Assembly (NCBI GenBank): GCA_016872875.1
Contig: VGYW01000091.1
Coordinates: 1 to 22,956, forward strand
Direction of reading: 5' to 3'
DNA: 22,956 bases
DNA from: Planctomycetota bacterium
GTDB lineage: Bacteria; Planctomycetota; PUPC01; DSUN01
Position numbers and translations under genes: made by a program
In this document: piece by piece, positions 15,263 through 22,757 of the stretch
Layout of the letters: the number at the start of each line of letters is the position of its first letter
Position numbering within the stretch: position 1 is the first letter of the stretch
The notes under the pieces: model-generated
Database searches by the model: none
Seen by the model: only the letters and a program-made list of their open reading frames with translations
What the model was told of the DNA's origin: nothing

Positions 15263-15604
15263 ATGAACCACTCTATGTGCGCGCTGGATGACTTGCAGAA
15301 GCTGCTGTCAGGGCTCAAGCCGGCCGAGAAGGTCCAGGTGCTCCAATGGGTCGCGCGCGACCTCGGCGACGCCTTTCCCGGCATCGAGAGCACGCCGGGC
15401 TTCTGCGGCGGTGAGCCCTGCATCGTTCGCACCCGAATCCCTGTGTGGGTCCTCGTCCAGGCACGCAACCTGGGCACGAGCGAGGCGGAACTGCTCCGCT
15501 GCTACCCTACACTGCGCGCTGAAGACCTCGCCAACGCCTGGGCCTACTACCGCGCGCACAAGGGCGAGATTGACCAGCAGATCCGCGACAACGAGGCCGC
15601 GTAG
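15263..15604 (+). CDS. DUF433 protein (orphan antitoxin-like)
   Basis: The 113-residue protein matches DUF433, a small helix-turn-helix antitoxin-like family. The core is PGFCGGEPCIVRTRIPVWVLVQARNLGTSEAELLRCYPTLRAEDLANAWAYY. DUF433 genes usually sit directly upstream of a DUF5615 PIN-like toxin. Here no such gene follows; the next gene is UPF0175 behind a separate promoter. It directly abuts the VapC stop codon, so it is likely in the same transcript. The N-terminal 40 residues (DLQKLLSGLKPAEKVQVLQWVARDLGD) are an extra amphipathic region often seen in longer DUF433 proteins. ATG 15275 is an alternative start. Confidence 0.82.
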   Translation: MNHSMCALDDLQKLLSGLKPAEKVQVLQWVARDLGDAFPGIESTPGFCGGEPCIVRTRIPVWVLVQARNLGTSEAELLRCYPTLRAEDLANAWAYYRAHKGEIDQQIRDNEAA

Positions 15605-15626
15605 GGCGTGGAAACCTGCTTCCCGC

Positions 15627-15654
15627 TTGACTCCCGTTCGCGCCGTGGTATTCT
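15627..15654 (+). promoter_or_regulatory. Sigma70-like promoter for the UPF0175/DUF3368 pair
   Basis: TTGACT (15627-15632) and TATTCT (15649-15654) are 16 bases apart. Predicted transcript start near 15661. This separates the second TA pair from the VapBC-DUF433 run. Confidence 0.6.
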
Positions 15655-15695
15655 GATAGAGGATACAGAATTCGCCAGAGATGGAGCGCCCGGCC

Positions 15696-15971
15696 ATGAC
15701 CACTCTTGCTGTCCCAGTACCTGACGAGCTCGTCACGTATCTCGGCTCGGAGGATGCCGCGAAGGAGCATCTGCGCCGGGCCGCCGTGCTCGACCTTGTG
15801 AAGCGTCAGGTCATCTCGCAGGGCCGCGGCGCGGAGCTGCTCGGAATGAGCCTGTGGGACTTCCACGAACTGCTGGCCGAGGCGGACGTGCCCATGGTGG
15901 ACCTTGCGGAGGCCGACCTGGCGGAAGGGCACAGGAACCTCCGCACGGCTCTGGGCGGCGAGGAGCAATGA
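15696..15971 (+). CDS. UPF0175 family protein (antitoxin)
   Basis: This UPF0175 protein is a small MetJ/HTH-type antitoxin candidate. The signature ISQGRGAELLGMSLWDFHELLAEADVPMVD matches the family HTH (ISQGRAAELLGMSRWEF...). ATG 15696 is chosen because GGAG lies 9 bases upstream and families usually begin near MTTLAVPVPDELV. ATG 15681 adds five residues. The stop overlaps the downstream ATG as ATGA, so the two genes are translationally coupled. UPF0175 with DUF3368 is a recognised TA-like pair. The protein probably represses the promoter at 15627 when bound to its partner. Confidence 0.85.
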   Translation: MTTLAVPVPDELVTYLGSEDAAKEHLRRAAVLDLVKRQVISQGRGAELLGMSLWDFHELLAEADVPMVDLAEADLAEGHRNLRTALGGEEQ

Positions 15972-16450
15972 GACCCATCGTCTCCGATGCGGGACCCTTG
16001 ATCACGTTCGCGCGCGCGGGTGAATTGCCCCTTCTCAGGCAGGTAGTTGGCCGCCTGCTTGTCCCACAAGCTGTACACGACGAGCTCGTTCTCCGCGGCT
16101 CCGGTCGGCCACCTGCCGCAGACGTGCAAAGCGGCGAGTGGATCGACCTCCTGAAGCGTGTCGACAATGCTCTACTGAATGACTTGCCCGCGAGCCTCGG
16201 CAGCGGCGAACGGGAGGCCATAGCGCTTTGCCGTGCGCTCGGGGCATTCCTCCTCGCTGATGACCCTGCGGCTCGCCGCGAGGCCAGAGGGCGCGGTGTC
16301 TCGCTCATCAGTTCCCTTGATATCCTGGACGATGCCAAGACTCGACACATGGTTGCGGAGGTCAAACCGAACCTCGATCGCTTGGTGCGAACTGGCTTTC
16401 GTCTCAAGCGCACGCTCTACGACGCGAAGTTGCGAGCAGCCGGGGAGTGA
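15968..16450 (+). CDS. DUF3368 family PIN-like toxin
   Basis: The 160-residue protein belongs to DUF3368, a PIN-like nuclease family. Visible acidic residues are Asp7 in VSDAGPLITFAR, Glu39 in VHDELVLR, Glu81/Glu83 in SGEREAIAL, and Asp98/Asp99 in LLADDPAARREA. The C-terminal DDAKTRHMVAEVKPNLDRLVRTGFRLKRTLYD is the typical tail. The start overlaps the UPF0175 stop by four bases. The expected activity is RNA cleavage blocked by the antitoxin. The gene ends 27 bases before the large exoprotein gene. Confidence 0.85.
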   Translation: MRPIVSDAGPLITFARAGELPLLRQVVGRLLVPQAVHDELVLRGSGRPPAADVQSGEWIDLLKRVDNALLNDLPASLGSGEREAIALCRALGAFLLADDPAARREARGRGVSLISSLDILDDAKTRHMVAEVKPNLDRLVRTGFRLKRTLYDAKLRAAGE

Positions 16451-16477
16451 CCTGTAGGAAAAAGGAGAGATAGCCCC

Positions 16478-19400
16478 ATGGGGCGCAGGATAGCCTACTG
16501 CCTGATGTCCTTGGCTATGCTGGTGTCCAGCCTGTCGGCCGAAGTGTGCAACGTGAAGGTGGTCACCGACGCCTCGCCCGACTACTCGGACATGGAGAGC
16601 ATGGTCCACAGCATCACGGGCAAGTGGGCGACGCCGGCCGAGAAGTGCTGGGCGATGTTCTACTGGAACCATATCGCCCGCCGCCAGACCTCGCCGATGC
16701 ACCTCCACGGCCTCGACCTCACCGACCCCATCCGCCAGTTCAACGACTACGGCTTCACGATGTGCTCCACCATCGCGGGCGTCAACTGCTCGATCTGGGA
16801 CGCGATGGGCCTCAAGACGAAATACTGGGACATCAGCCTCCACACGGTCTCCGAGGTGGAGTACGACGGGCGCTACCATATCTACGACAACTCGATGTCG
16901 GCCATCTACACCCTCTGCGACGGCAAGACCATCGCGGGGGTGGAGGACGTTGGCAAGGAGGGCGCCTGCGCCGCCTCGGGCGGCAAGACCGAGCCGGGCC
17001 ACATCGCCCGCTACCACTGCCTCAACGCCACCAGCCCACGCGGCTTCCTCACGGGGGCCGACTGCGAGCGCAGCCTCGATTCCGAATACAACTGCTTCAA
17101 CCCCAAGGGCCTCAAGTTCCGCTGGTACTTCAACGACTGGGACCGCGGCCACCGCTACATCCTGAACCTCCGCGACGGCGAGGCATACACCCGCCACTAC
17201 AAGAGCCTGGGCACCTCGGCGGAGTTCTACGTGCCCAACCACGGCAAAGACCCCGAGAGTGTGAACCCCCGCTACCGCATCCGCGGAAACGGCGTGCGCA
17301 CGTGGAAGCCGACGCTGCCGCAGGGCGGCATCACGGGCAAGGAGGCCATCTTCAAGGTCGAGGGCGCAAACGTCATCACCGCACTCGCCATCGAGGGCGC
17401 CTTCGAGCGCAAGGCCGAGGCCGACGTTGCCGCCCTGGCCGTCAGCACGACCAATGGCCTGAAATGGGAGGAGGTCTGGAAGGCGGAAAAGACGGGCGAG
17501 GTGCCCCTCGACACCAAGCTCATCGAGCCGATCAACGGCGCCTACGAGGTGCTCGTCAAGGCCACGCTCAAGGGCCAGGCGACGCTCAAGGACATCGAGT
17601 TCACGACCACCACGATGCTCAACAGCAAGACCCAGCCCAAGCTCCTCCTCGGCAAGAACACGGTCTACGTCGGCCTCGGTGAGCAGACGGGCAGCATCGT
17701 CCTCTGGCCAGACCTCCAGGGCTCCGCCTACAAGCCCTATGCGGTAGAGGAGAAGAACGTCGCCACCCAGGCCAAGCACCCCGGCTACATGGGCGTCATG
17801 CACGCCGCGAAGCCGAACGAGGATGCCTACGTGGTGTTCCGCATTGACGCCCCGGCCGACATCACGCGCGTGACCTATGGCGGCCGCTTCTACAACCGCG
17901 CCCCCAAGAGCCACATTGACCTCCTCCACTCCTTCGACGGCGGGAGGACCTGGAAGCAGACCTACTCCCTCACCGAAATCAAGCCGCCCTGGGACGTCAT
18001 CCACTACGAGAAGGTCGAAGGCATCCCCGCCGGTACGAAATCCGTCCTGATGAAGTACCTCTGGCTTTGGAAGTTCGACGGCCCCCTCTCGAACATCCCC
18101 GAGGAGAGCACTAGCGGGTGCAGCATCTACGGCGTCCGCATGGAGGTCAACCACACGCCTGTGGGCGGGGCGTCCCTGCCCCGCGTTCCCCTCGAAGTCA
18201 CCTTCAACTGGAGCGAGGTGCAGAAGGACCGCTCCCGCGTCGAGCGCAGCCACACCCAAATCGTCGAGAAGTTCCCCTGCCGCTACACCCTCAACGTCGG
18301 CGGCTACGACCTCCCCATCGTCAACTCCCTCCGCGTTGCTAACCTCCCCCGTATCCTCCCGAAGGTTTCGGAACCTTCGGGAGGTTATTCGGACGGGAAG
18401 GACGCCGGCGGCGAGAAGTGGCTCTACAAGTGGGCCACCTACGGCAGGAACCTCGCCGAGGGCAAGCCCTACACCTGCACCGTGCCCTCCGAGACCAACT
18501 GGGGCGCGGGCGACCCGGACGGAAAGAAGCTCACCGATGGCGTGGTGGGGCCGCCCTTCGTCGGCGGCGGCACGCCCCGCTTCGCCGCCGCCTGGAAGCA
18601 GGGGCAGAAGCCCGAGGTCACGGTGGACCTCGGCAAGCCCGAATCGTGCGCCGCATTCCGCATCCAGATCGGAGCCGGCTGGCCCTGGTGGGACGCACTC
18701 AAGGGCGAGGTGAAGGACAAGGTGGAGGTCCTCACCTCCCTCGACGGCAAGGACTTCGCCAGCCAGGGCTTCTTCGACTTCGACCTGTTCTGGAAAGACA
18801 TCCCGATCAACCACTTCATGCCCGACGATGAGCACGCGCAGGGCTTCAACCACACGCTCATCCCGCCCAAGCCTGTCACCGCCCGCTACGTCCGTTTCGC
18901 AATCACCCCCGCCCGCATCGTCACCGTCAGCGAAGTCCAGGTCCTCGACGCCATCAAGTTCGAGCCCTTCGACCTCCGCATCGCCCTGCCCGACGAGAAG
19001 CCGCCCGCCCCGCGGAGCGGCGCGAGGGGAATGACCAATGACCAATGCTCAATGACCAATGTCGCAGCCCCCATTCCCTCTTCTGTTCGGCCATTGGTTA
19101 TTGGTCATTGGTCATTGGTTCATTCCTCGACGGCCGCCGCCGTCGAGGAGGCCCCCGGGCCGCCCGCCATCGGCCCCACCGAGGCCGCCGCCCCGCCGCC
19201 CGACAAGGCCCCGGCCCTCAAGGTCAACCGCGTGACCAAGCCGCCGAAGATTGACGGGACCCTGGACGATCCCGCGTGGCGCGAGGCGAGCGGCAGCGCA
19301 GGCTTCCGCCAGACCCACGGCGAGCCCCCCACCGCAATGACACGCCTCTACGTCGGCCAGGACGACGCCGCACTCTACGTCGCCCTCGAATGCTTCGAGA

Positions 19401-19855
19401 CCCCCGAGAACATCGAGAAGCTCCGTGCCAACGTCACCAGGCACGACGGCGAGGGCCTCTACCTCGACGACGACGTGGAGCTCTTCATAGACCCCGCCGG
19501 CGACCGCAAGAGCTACTACCAGATAATGGCCAACTGCCGCGGCGTGACCTGGGACGCCTTCCACCCCACCGCGAACAACCCCGACCTCGGTTGGGAGCCG
19601 AAGTACGCCGTCGCCGCCAGCGTCGGCAAGGAATCCTGGCAGGTCGAGTTCGCTCTCCCCTGGGCCGCATTCGACCGCAACACCGCCTCCGCCGCCGATT
19701 GGTCCTTCAACGTCCTTCGCTCCCGACAGGGGATGAAAGAGCTCAACTACTGGTCGCCCGTCCGCGCCCGCACCGCCCACACCCCCGAACGCTTCGGCAC
19801 CCTGGCCGGCATCGCCGGCAGGATTCCCCTCCGCGAGGCCCCGCCGAAGAAGTAG
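16478..19855 (+). CDS. Large secreted protein: transglutaminase-like, beta-sandwich, discoidin-like and CBM9-like domains
   Basis: The 1125-residue protein starts with a Sec signal peptide (residues 1 to about 21, LVSSLSA). Residues 50-140 resemble a transglutaminase-like papain-fold domain, with Cys96 in GFTMCSTIAGV, His122 in SLHTVSEV and Asp137 in YHIYDNS as a possible catalytic triad. Residues about 390-560 are sialidase/beta-sandwich-like (SFDGGRTWKQTYSL). Residues about 650-830 look like an F5/8 type C (discoidin, CBM32-type) domain (GRNLAEGKPYTCT, VTVDLGKPE, VTSLDGKDF, ARYVRFAITP...VSEVQVLD). Residues about 913-1120 are CBM9-like (KIDGTLDDPAWREAS, DDDVELFIDPAG, WQVEFALPWAAF). Two palindromic elements lie in frame, at residues about 626-636 and 852-883. 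A role in binding or remodelling external glycan or peptide is inferred. AAAGGAGAG precedes ATG 16478. Confidence 0.82.
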   Translation: MGRRIAYCLMSLAMLVSSLSAEVCNVKVVTDASPDYSDMESMVHSITGKWATPAEKCWAMFYWNHIARRQTSPMHLHGLDLTDPIRQFNDYGFTMCSTIAGVNCSIWDAMGLKTKYWDISLHTVSEVEYDGRYHIYDNSMSAIYTLCDGKTIAGVEDVGKEGACAASGGKTEPGHIARYHCLNATSPRGFLTGADCERSLDSEYNCFNPKGLKFRWYFNDWDRGHRYILNLRDGEAYTRHYKSLGTSAEFYVPNHGKDPESVNPRYRIRGNGVRTWKPTLPQGGITGKEAIFKVEGANVITALAIEGAFERKAEADVAALAVSTTNGLKWEEVWKAEKTGEVPLDTKLIEPINGAYEVLVKATLKGQATLKDIEFTTTTMLNSKTQPKLLLGKNTVYVGLGEQTGSIVLWPDLQGSAYKPYAVEEKNVATQAKHPGYMGVMHAAKPNEDAYVVFRIDAPADITRVTYGGRFYNRAPKSHIDLLHSFDGGRTWKQTYSLTEIKPPWDVIHYEKVEGIPAGTKSVLMKYLWLWKFDGPLSNIPEESTSGCSIYGVRMEVNHTPVGGASLPRVPLEVTFNWSEVQKDRSRVERSHTQIVEKFPCRYTLNVGGYDLPIVNSLRVANLPRILPKVSEPSGGYSDGKDAGGEKWLYKWATYGRNLAEGKPYTCTVPSETNWGAGDPDGKKLTDGVVGPPFVGGGTPRFAAAWKQGQKPEVTVDLGKPESCAAFRIQIGAGWPWWDALKGEVKDKVEVLTSLDGKDFASQGFFDFDLFWKDIPINHFMPDDEHAQGFNHTLIPPKPVTARYVRFAITPARIVTVSEVQVLDAIKFEPFDLRIALPDEKPPAPRSGARGMTNDQCSMTNVAAPIPSSVRPLVIGHWSLVHSSTAAAVEEAPGPPAIGPTEAAAPPPDKAPALKVNRVTKPPKIDGTLDDPAWREASGSAGFRQTHGEPPTAMTRLYVGQDDAALYVALECFETPENIEKLRANVTRHDGEGLYLDDDVELFIDPAGDRKSYYQIMANCRGVTWDAFHPTANNPDLGWEPKYAVAASVGKESWQVEFALPWAAFDRNTASAADWSFNVLRSRQGMKELNYWSPVRARTAHTPERFGTLAGIAGRIPLREAPPKK
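18355..18384. repeat. In-frame palindrome H (CCTCCCGAAGG)
   Basis: Perfect 13-base arms (cctcccgaaggtt / aaccttcgggagg) flank a tcgg loop inside the exoprotein gene. The same 11-base core cctcccgaagg is in element I at 22688. The flanking context gtatcctcccgaagg (18351-18365) is exactly the reverse complement of 22707-22721. Confidence 0.9.
19031..19126. repeat. In-frame foldback simple-repeat element G (GACCAAT word)
   Basis: Within the exoprotein gene, left-arm words gaccaatgaccaatg (19033-19061 region) face ggttattggtcattggtcattggtt (right arm 19092-19119), around a 30-base loop. Outer ends ggaatga and tcattcc also pair. About 96 bases (32 codons) are spanned, so the frame is kept, producing MTNDQ...GHWSLVHS in the linker between the discoidin-like and CBM9-like domains. 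Confidence 0.9.
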
Positions 19856-19962
19856 CCCCCCTGCTCCCCATCTCGCACTGCAACGCCACCTTGGCGAGCC
19901 ATCCCCGCAAGCCATTGGGCGGCAAGCGCTTACGCGAGTTACGCCGCCACGAAGATTCCCGC

Positions 19963-20006
19963 TTGACAAAGCGGGCAAGGTGTGATAGTCTGTGATAGCG
20001 TATGAT
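19963..20006 (+). promoter_or_regulatory. Promoter with 10-bp direct repeats and -35 inverted repeat
   Basis: A perfect TTGACA (19963-19968) lies inside the inverted repeat cccgct-tgacaa-agcggg (19959-19975). Downstream, tgtgatagtc, tgtgatagcg and tatgatggct (19981-20010) repeat every 10 bases, with GATAGT at 19984-19989 as a -10 candidate (15-base spacer). The repeats may be an operator. The gap 19856-20078 otherwise holds no gene. Confidence 0.5.
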
Positions 20007-20078
20007 GGCTATAGATAAAAACCAGCGCAAGATGAGCGAAAGTGACATGGCCAGTGTCTGAGGGAAAGGAGGAATGCC

Positions 20079-22001
20079 GTGGAACCCAACGGCCGACTTC
20101 CTGATGGGCAGGAGCCGCAGGGGGGGCCGCCGCCGCTCCCACAAGACGGCCTGCCGCGCAAGGCGGCGAACGGTGCGGCCCGCGAACCCACACGCCCGGC
20201 AAGCGGCCAGGGCGGCATTGCGGAGACAAGGCTCCCGCCACCCATCGGCGGCGGGTGGCCCCCGCCGTGCGGCTCGACCTGGCCGCGCCGCCCGGCCCCG
20301 CGCAGCCGAGGCGCCGGCACGGCGCTCGCCCGACTCGCCCGACGCCTCGCACGCCACAACCCCGCCTACCTCATCAGCGCCGCCCTCATGATCCTCGGCG
20401 TCTACTCCATCGTCCAGCCCGGCAGCCAGGCCATTGGCAATATCCCGGCCATCCTGGCCACATTCTCTACCCTCCAATTCTACGAGCTCCTGCTCGTCGG
20501 GATTGCGGTCTTCCTGGTCTGCCGCCGCGGCGTGACGGACGACGGTGCGACGCTGGTGCTCATCGAGGCGCTCTTCGCCGTCGGCTGCTTCGTCGTGGCC
20601 GACGAACTGGCGTTCAAGGACAGATACCGCCCGCTGGGGCTCTTCTTGGGGCTGTCGGCGACGCTTCTTGCGGCGGGCCGCCTGGCCGCGCTCGGCAAGG
20701 CGGTGGGCCGCTCCCTGCCGTTCTCGGCGCTCGGCCTTCTTCTGGCGGCCCTGCTGCTCTGGAACGGCGCCGCACCCGCCTGGGTGTCGAGCCTTCACGA
20801 CGCCGACAGCCCCTTCATTGACGCGGCGTGCCTGGCCGGCTGGTGGGCAATCGCCGCGCTCGCCTTCGGCCTCGCTCTGCTCGCCGCCTGGGAGCGCGGC
20901 CCGCTCCGCGCGCCCGACACCCCATTCGTGCGCGCCCCGCTCGCCCGCTGGGCCATCGCGGGCATCATCGTCGCCACCACCGCGCTCCATCAGTACTGGA
21001 TAGGCTACATCCTCGACGCCCCGGCGCTCGCCAGCGACGCGCTCCCCCTCGTGACCGTGCTGGCTCTGGGCCTTCTGCACCTGCTGAGGGCCGAGCGCCA
21101 GCCCGTGAGCGCCTGGGAGCACGTGGCGGCTGCCGTGCCCGCGGCGCTCTGCCTCGCGGCGCTCCTCCTCGGCGGCTTCGAGCCACTCGCCCAGCCGACA
21201 GCCCCGGCGGCTTTCCGCCAGGCCTACCTCCACGAACTCCGCACCCTCACCTGGCCCACCGCCTGGCTCGGGGTCGTGGCCGTGATGACGGCGCTCCACG
21301 CCTGGCGCCGCCGCTCGGCCCCTCTCGCTCACCAGGCAGCCGCCGTGCTTGCCCTGGCCGCGCTCTTCTGGCGCGCCCTGTCGCCCGCGGACCTGCGGCC
21401 CGACCTCGACGCCTTCCTCCTCGCACTCGCGGCCTGGTTCGCGGTGGCGGCGGCCGCGGAGCGCTCGCCCGCGTGGGCGGCGGGCGCGCTCCTCGCCGCG
21501 TGCGCCTTCATCCTGCGCCAGTGGCCCGCCAAGGCGGTCGCGGGCGTCTACATTGATCCCAGGGCTGGGGCGCTGGCGCTCTTCGGCCTCGCCTGCTGGG
21601 CGCTCTGGCTCACCTTCCGCGACCGCGTGCCGCGCTGGGTCGCGCACGCGGGCGCCATCCTCCTCGTCGAGGCCGCCATCGGCCTCAACTTCGGCCACAG
21701 CGTGAAGGCCCCCGGCTGGCTCCTCGCCGCGCTCACCATCGGCACCGCGGCGGGCCTCGCCGCGATGGGGCACGGCTTCAGGTGGTGGGCCTACTACCTC
21801 CTGGCCACGGGCACGCTCCTGCTCGCCCCGGCCCGCAGCCTGACGGCCTCGAAGCAGACGCTTGGCTCGCCCTCGGGCTGGCTCCTCGTCATGGGCGCGT
21901 TCGTCGCCCTCGGCCTCGGCTTCATCGTCAGCCTGCGCAAGGCCGGCGCCGCCCCGCCGCTCCCCGCTCCCCACACCCCCGATAGGAGGCAACTGCAATG
22001 A
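20079..22001 (+). CDS. Polytopic membrane protein of unknown function
   Basis: The 640-residue protein has a Pro/Gly/Arg-rich N-terminal region (about 1-90) and then roughly 16-18 hydrophobic segments beginning with NPAYLISAALMILGVYSIV near residue 106. It resembles no family I can name. The pattern of many membrane segments with few charged residues is common for uncharacterised PVC-phylum envelope proteins. The start is GTG 20079, with AAAGGAGG ending 6 bases upstream; ATG 20074 is in a different frame. The stop overlaps the next gene's start as ATGA, indicating coupling. Part of the N-terminus is encoded by very GC-rich palindromic DNA (gccaccc...gggtggc near 20239), so its translation there may be affected. 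Confidence 0.72.
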   Translation: MEPNGRLPDGQEPQGGPPPLPQDGLPRKAANGAAREPTRPASGQGGIAETRLPPPIGGGWPPPCGSTWPRRPAPRSRGAGTALARLARRLARHNPAYLISAALMILGVYSIVQPGSQAIGNIPAILATFSTLQFYELLLVGIAVFLVCRRGVTDDGATLVLIEALFAVGCFVVADELAFKDRYRPLGLFLGLSATLLAAGRLAALGKAVGRSLPFSALGLLLAALLLWNGAAPAWVSSLHDADSPFIDAACLAGWWAIAALAFGLALLAAWERGPLRAPDTPFVRAPLARWAIAGIIVATTALHQYWIGYILDAPALASDALPLVTVLALGLLHLLRAERQPVSAWEHVAAAVPAALCLAALLLGGFEPLAQPTAPAAFRQAYLHELRTLTWPTAWLGVVAVMTALHAWRRRSAPLAHQAAAVLALAALFWRALSPADLRPDLDAFLLALAAWFAVAAAAERSPAWAAGALLAACAFILRQWPAKAVAGVYIDPRAGALALFGLACWALWLTFRDRVPRWVAHAGAILLVEAAIGLNFGHSVKAPGWLLAALTIGTAAGLAAMGHGFRWWAYYLLATGTLLLAPARSLTASKQTLGSPSGWLLVMGAFVALGLGFIVSLRKAGAAPPLPAPHTPDRRQLQ

Positions 22002-22684
22002 AGCGACCGAAGGGCCTCACCCTGGCCGAACTGCTCATCACCATCCTCGTCCTCGGCGTCGGCATGGCGCTCCTCCTCCCCGCGCTCCGCCGTGAGCGGG
22101 TGCAAACCCACAGCCGCCGCTGCCGAAACAACCTCAACCAGCTCGCCAAGGGCATGGCAACCTATCTCAACGAGTGCGGCGACAACCGCTTCTACCCCTG
22201 GCCCGCGGGACGGCCCGGCTGCGGCTCCGTGGCCGACCCCCGCTTCGGCGGAGCCGAATGGCTCGCAACACTCTACTGGACCAAGATCATCCCCGACCCC
22301 GGCGTCTACAACTGTCCCAGCTCGCCCGACAGCAATGAGCAGGGGACCGAGCTCGGCACGGACGGCACGCCTGGTGGCCGTCCGCTCTCGAAGGATGCCG
22401 TCAGCTACGCCGCGATGGGCCACTTGAGCGTCGGCATCTACCTCTGCTCCAAGCAGGGCAAGGGCGCCGCCTACGCCGCCTCCAAGCTCGCCATCCGCGA
22501 CGACTTCCCGCCCAACGAGCCGATGATGTGCGACGACACCGACGAGCCGATCAACCACGGCGAACGCGACAACGGCGGCATGTCGGTCCTCTTCTTCGAC
22601 AGCCACGTGGAGTACTGGACCCACACCCGCGTTGACCTCGAGGCCGGCGTGGGGCAGGGCGACCTGTGCGCGCTGAGGAACTAG
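21998..22684 (+). CDS. Prepilin-type (type II secretion/pseudopilin-like) N-terminal protein
   Basis: The 228-residue protein opens MKRPKG|LTLAELLITILVLGVGMALLLPAL. This is a type IV prepilin-like leader with Gly at -1 and Glu at +5, for processing by a prepilin peptidase. The following CRNNLNQLAKGMATYLNE segment and C-terminal NGGMSVLFFDSHVEYW fit the DUF1559/H-X9-DG type prepilin-like proteins that are greatly expanded in Planctomycetota and relatives. It probably forms surface pseudopilus-like structures. AGGAGG precedes ATG 21998, which overlaps the upstream stop. Six or more cysteines suggest extracellular disulfides. The gene is immediately followed by palindrome I. Confidence 0.88.
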   Translation: MKRPKGLTLAELLITILVLGVGMALLLPALRRERVQTHSRRCRNNLNQLAKGMATYLNECGDNRFYPWPAGRPGCGSVADPRFGGAEWLATLYWTKIIPDPGVYNCPSSPDSNEQGTELGTDGTPGGRPLSKDAVSYAAMGHLSVGIYLCSKQGKGAAYAASKLAIRDDFPPNEPMMCDDTDEPINHGERDNGGMSVLFFDSHVEYWTHTRVDLEAGVGQGDLCALRN

Positions 22685-22687
22685 CCC

Positions 22688-22717
22688 CCTCCCGAAGGCT
22701 CCAATGCCTTCGGGAGG
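22688..22717. repeat. Palindrome I (CCTCCCGAAGGC), 3' of the prepilin-like gene
   Basis: Perfect 12-base arms cctcccgaaggc and gccttcgggagg flank a tccaat loop. It starts 3 bases after the stop codon. It shares its core with palindrome H inside the exoprotein gene. It may act as an RNA terminator hairpin, but no T-run follows. Confidence 0.85.
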
Positions 22718-22757
22718 ATACTCCGGCCTGACGGCCGCACCGCGAACGCGGGAGGAA

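Noticed and set aside
16172..19045. 957-codon open frame on the minus strand opposite the exoprotein
   Set aside because: Translation is Val/Gly/Asp/Glu-rich with no domain, as expected opposite a GC-rich gene. The plus-strand gene has clear domains, signal peptide and ribosome site.
19743..21998. 751-codon open frame on the minus strand opposite the membrane protein
   Set aside because: Glu/Arg/Gly-rich low-complexity shadow, while the plus strand encodes regular membrane segments and couples to the prepilin-like gene.
22688..22717. Classical rho-independent terminator
   Set aside because: The stem is strong but no T-run follows, and the same palindrome is found inside a coding region. I list it as a repeat; it may still terminate.
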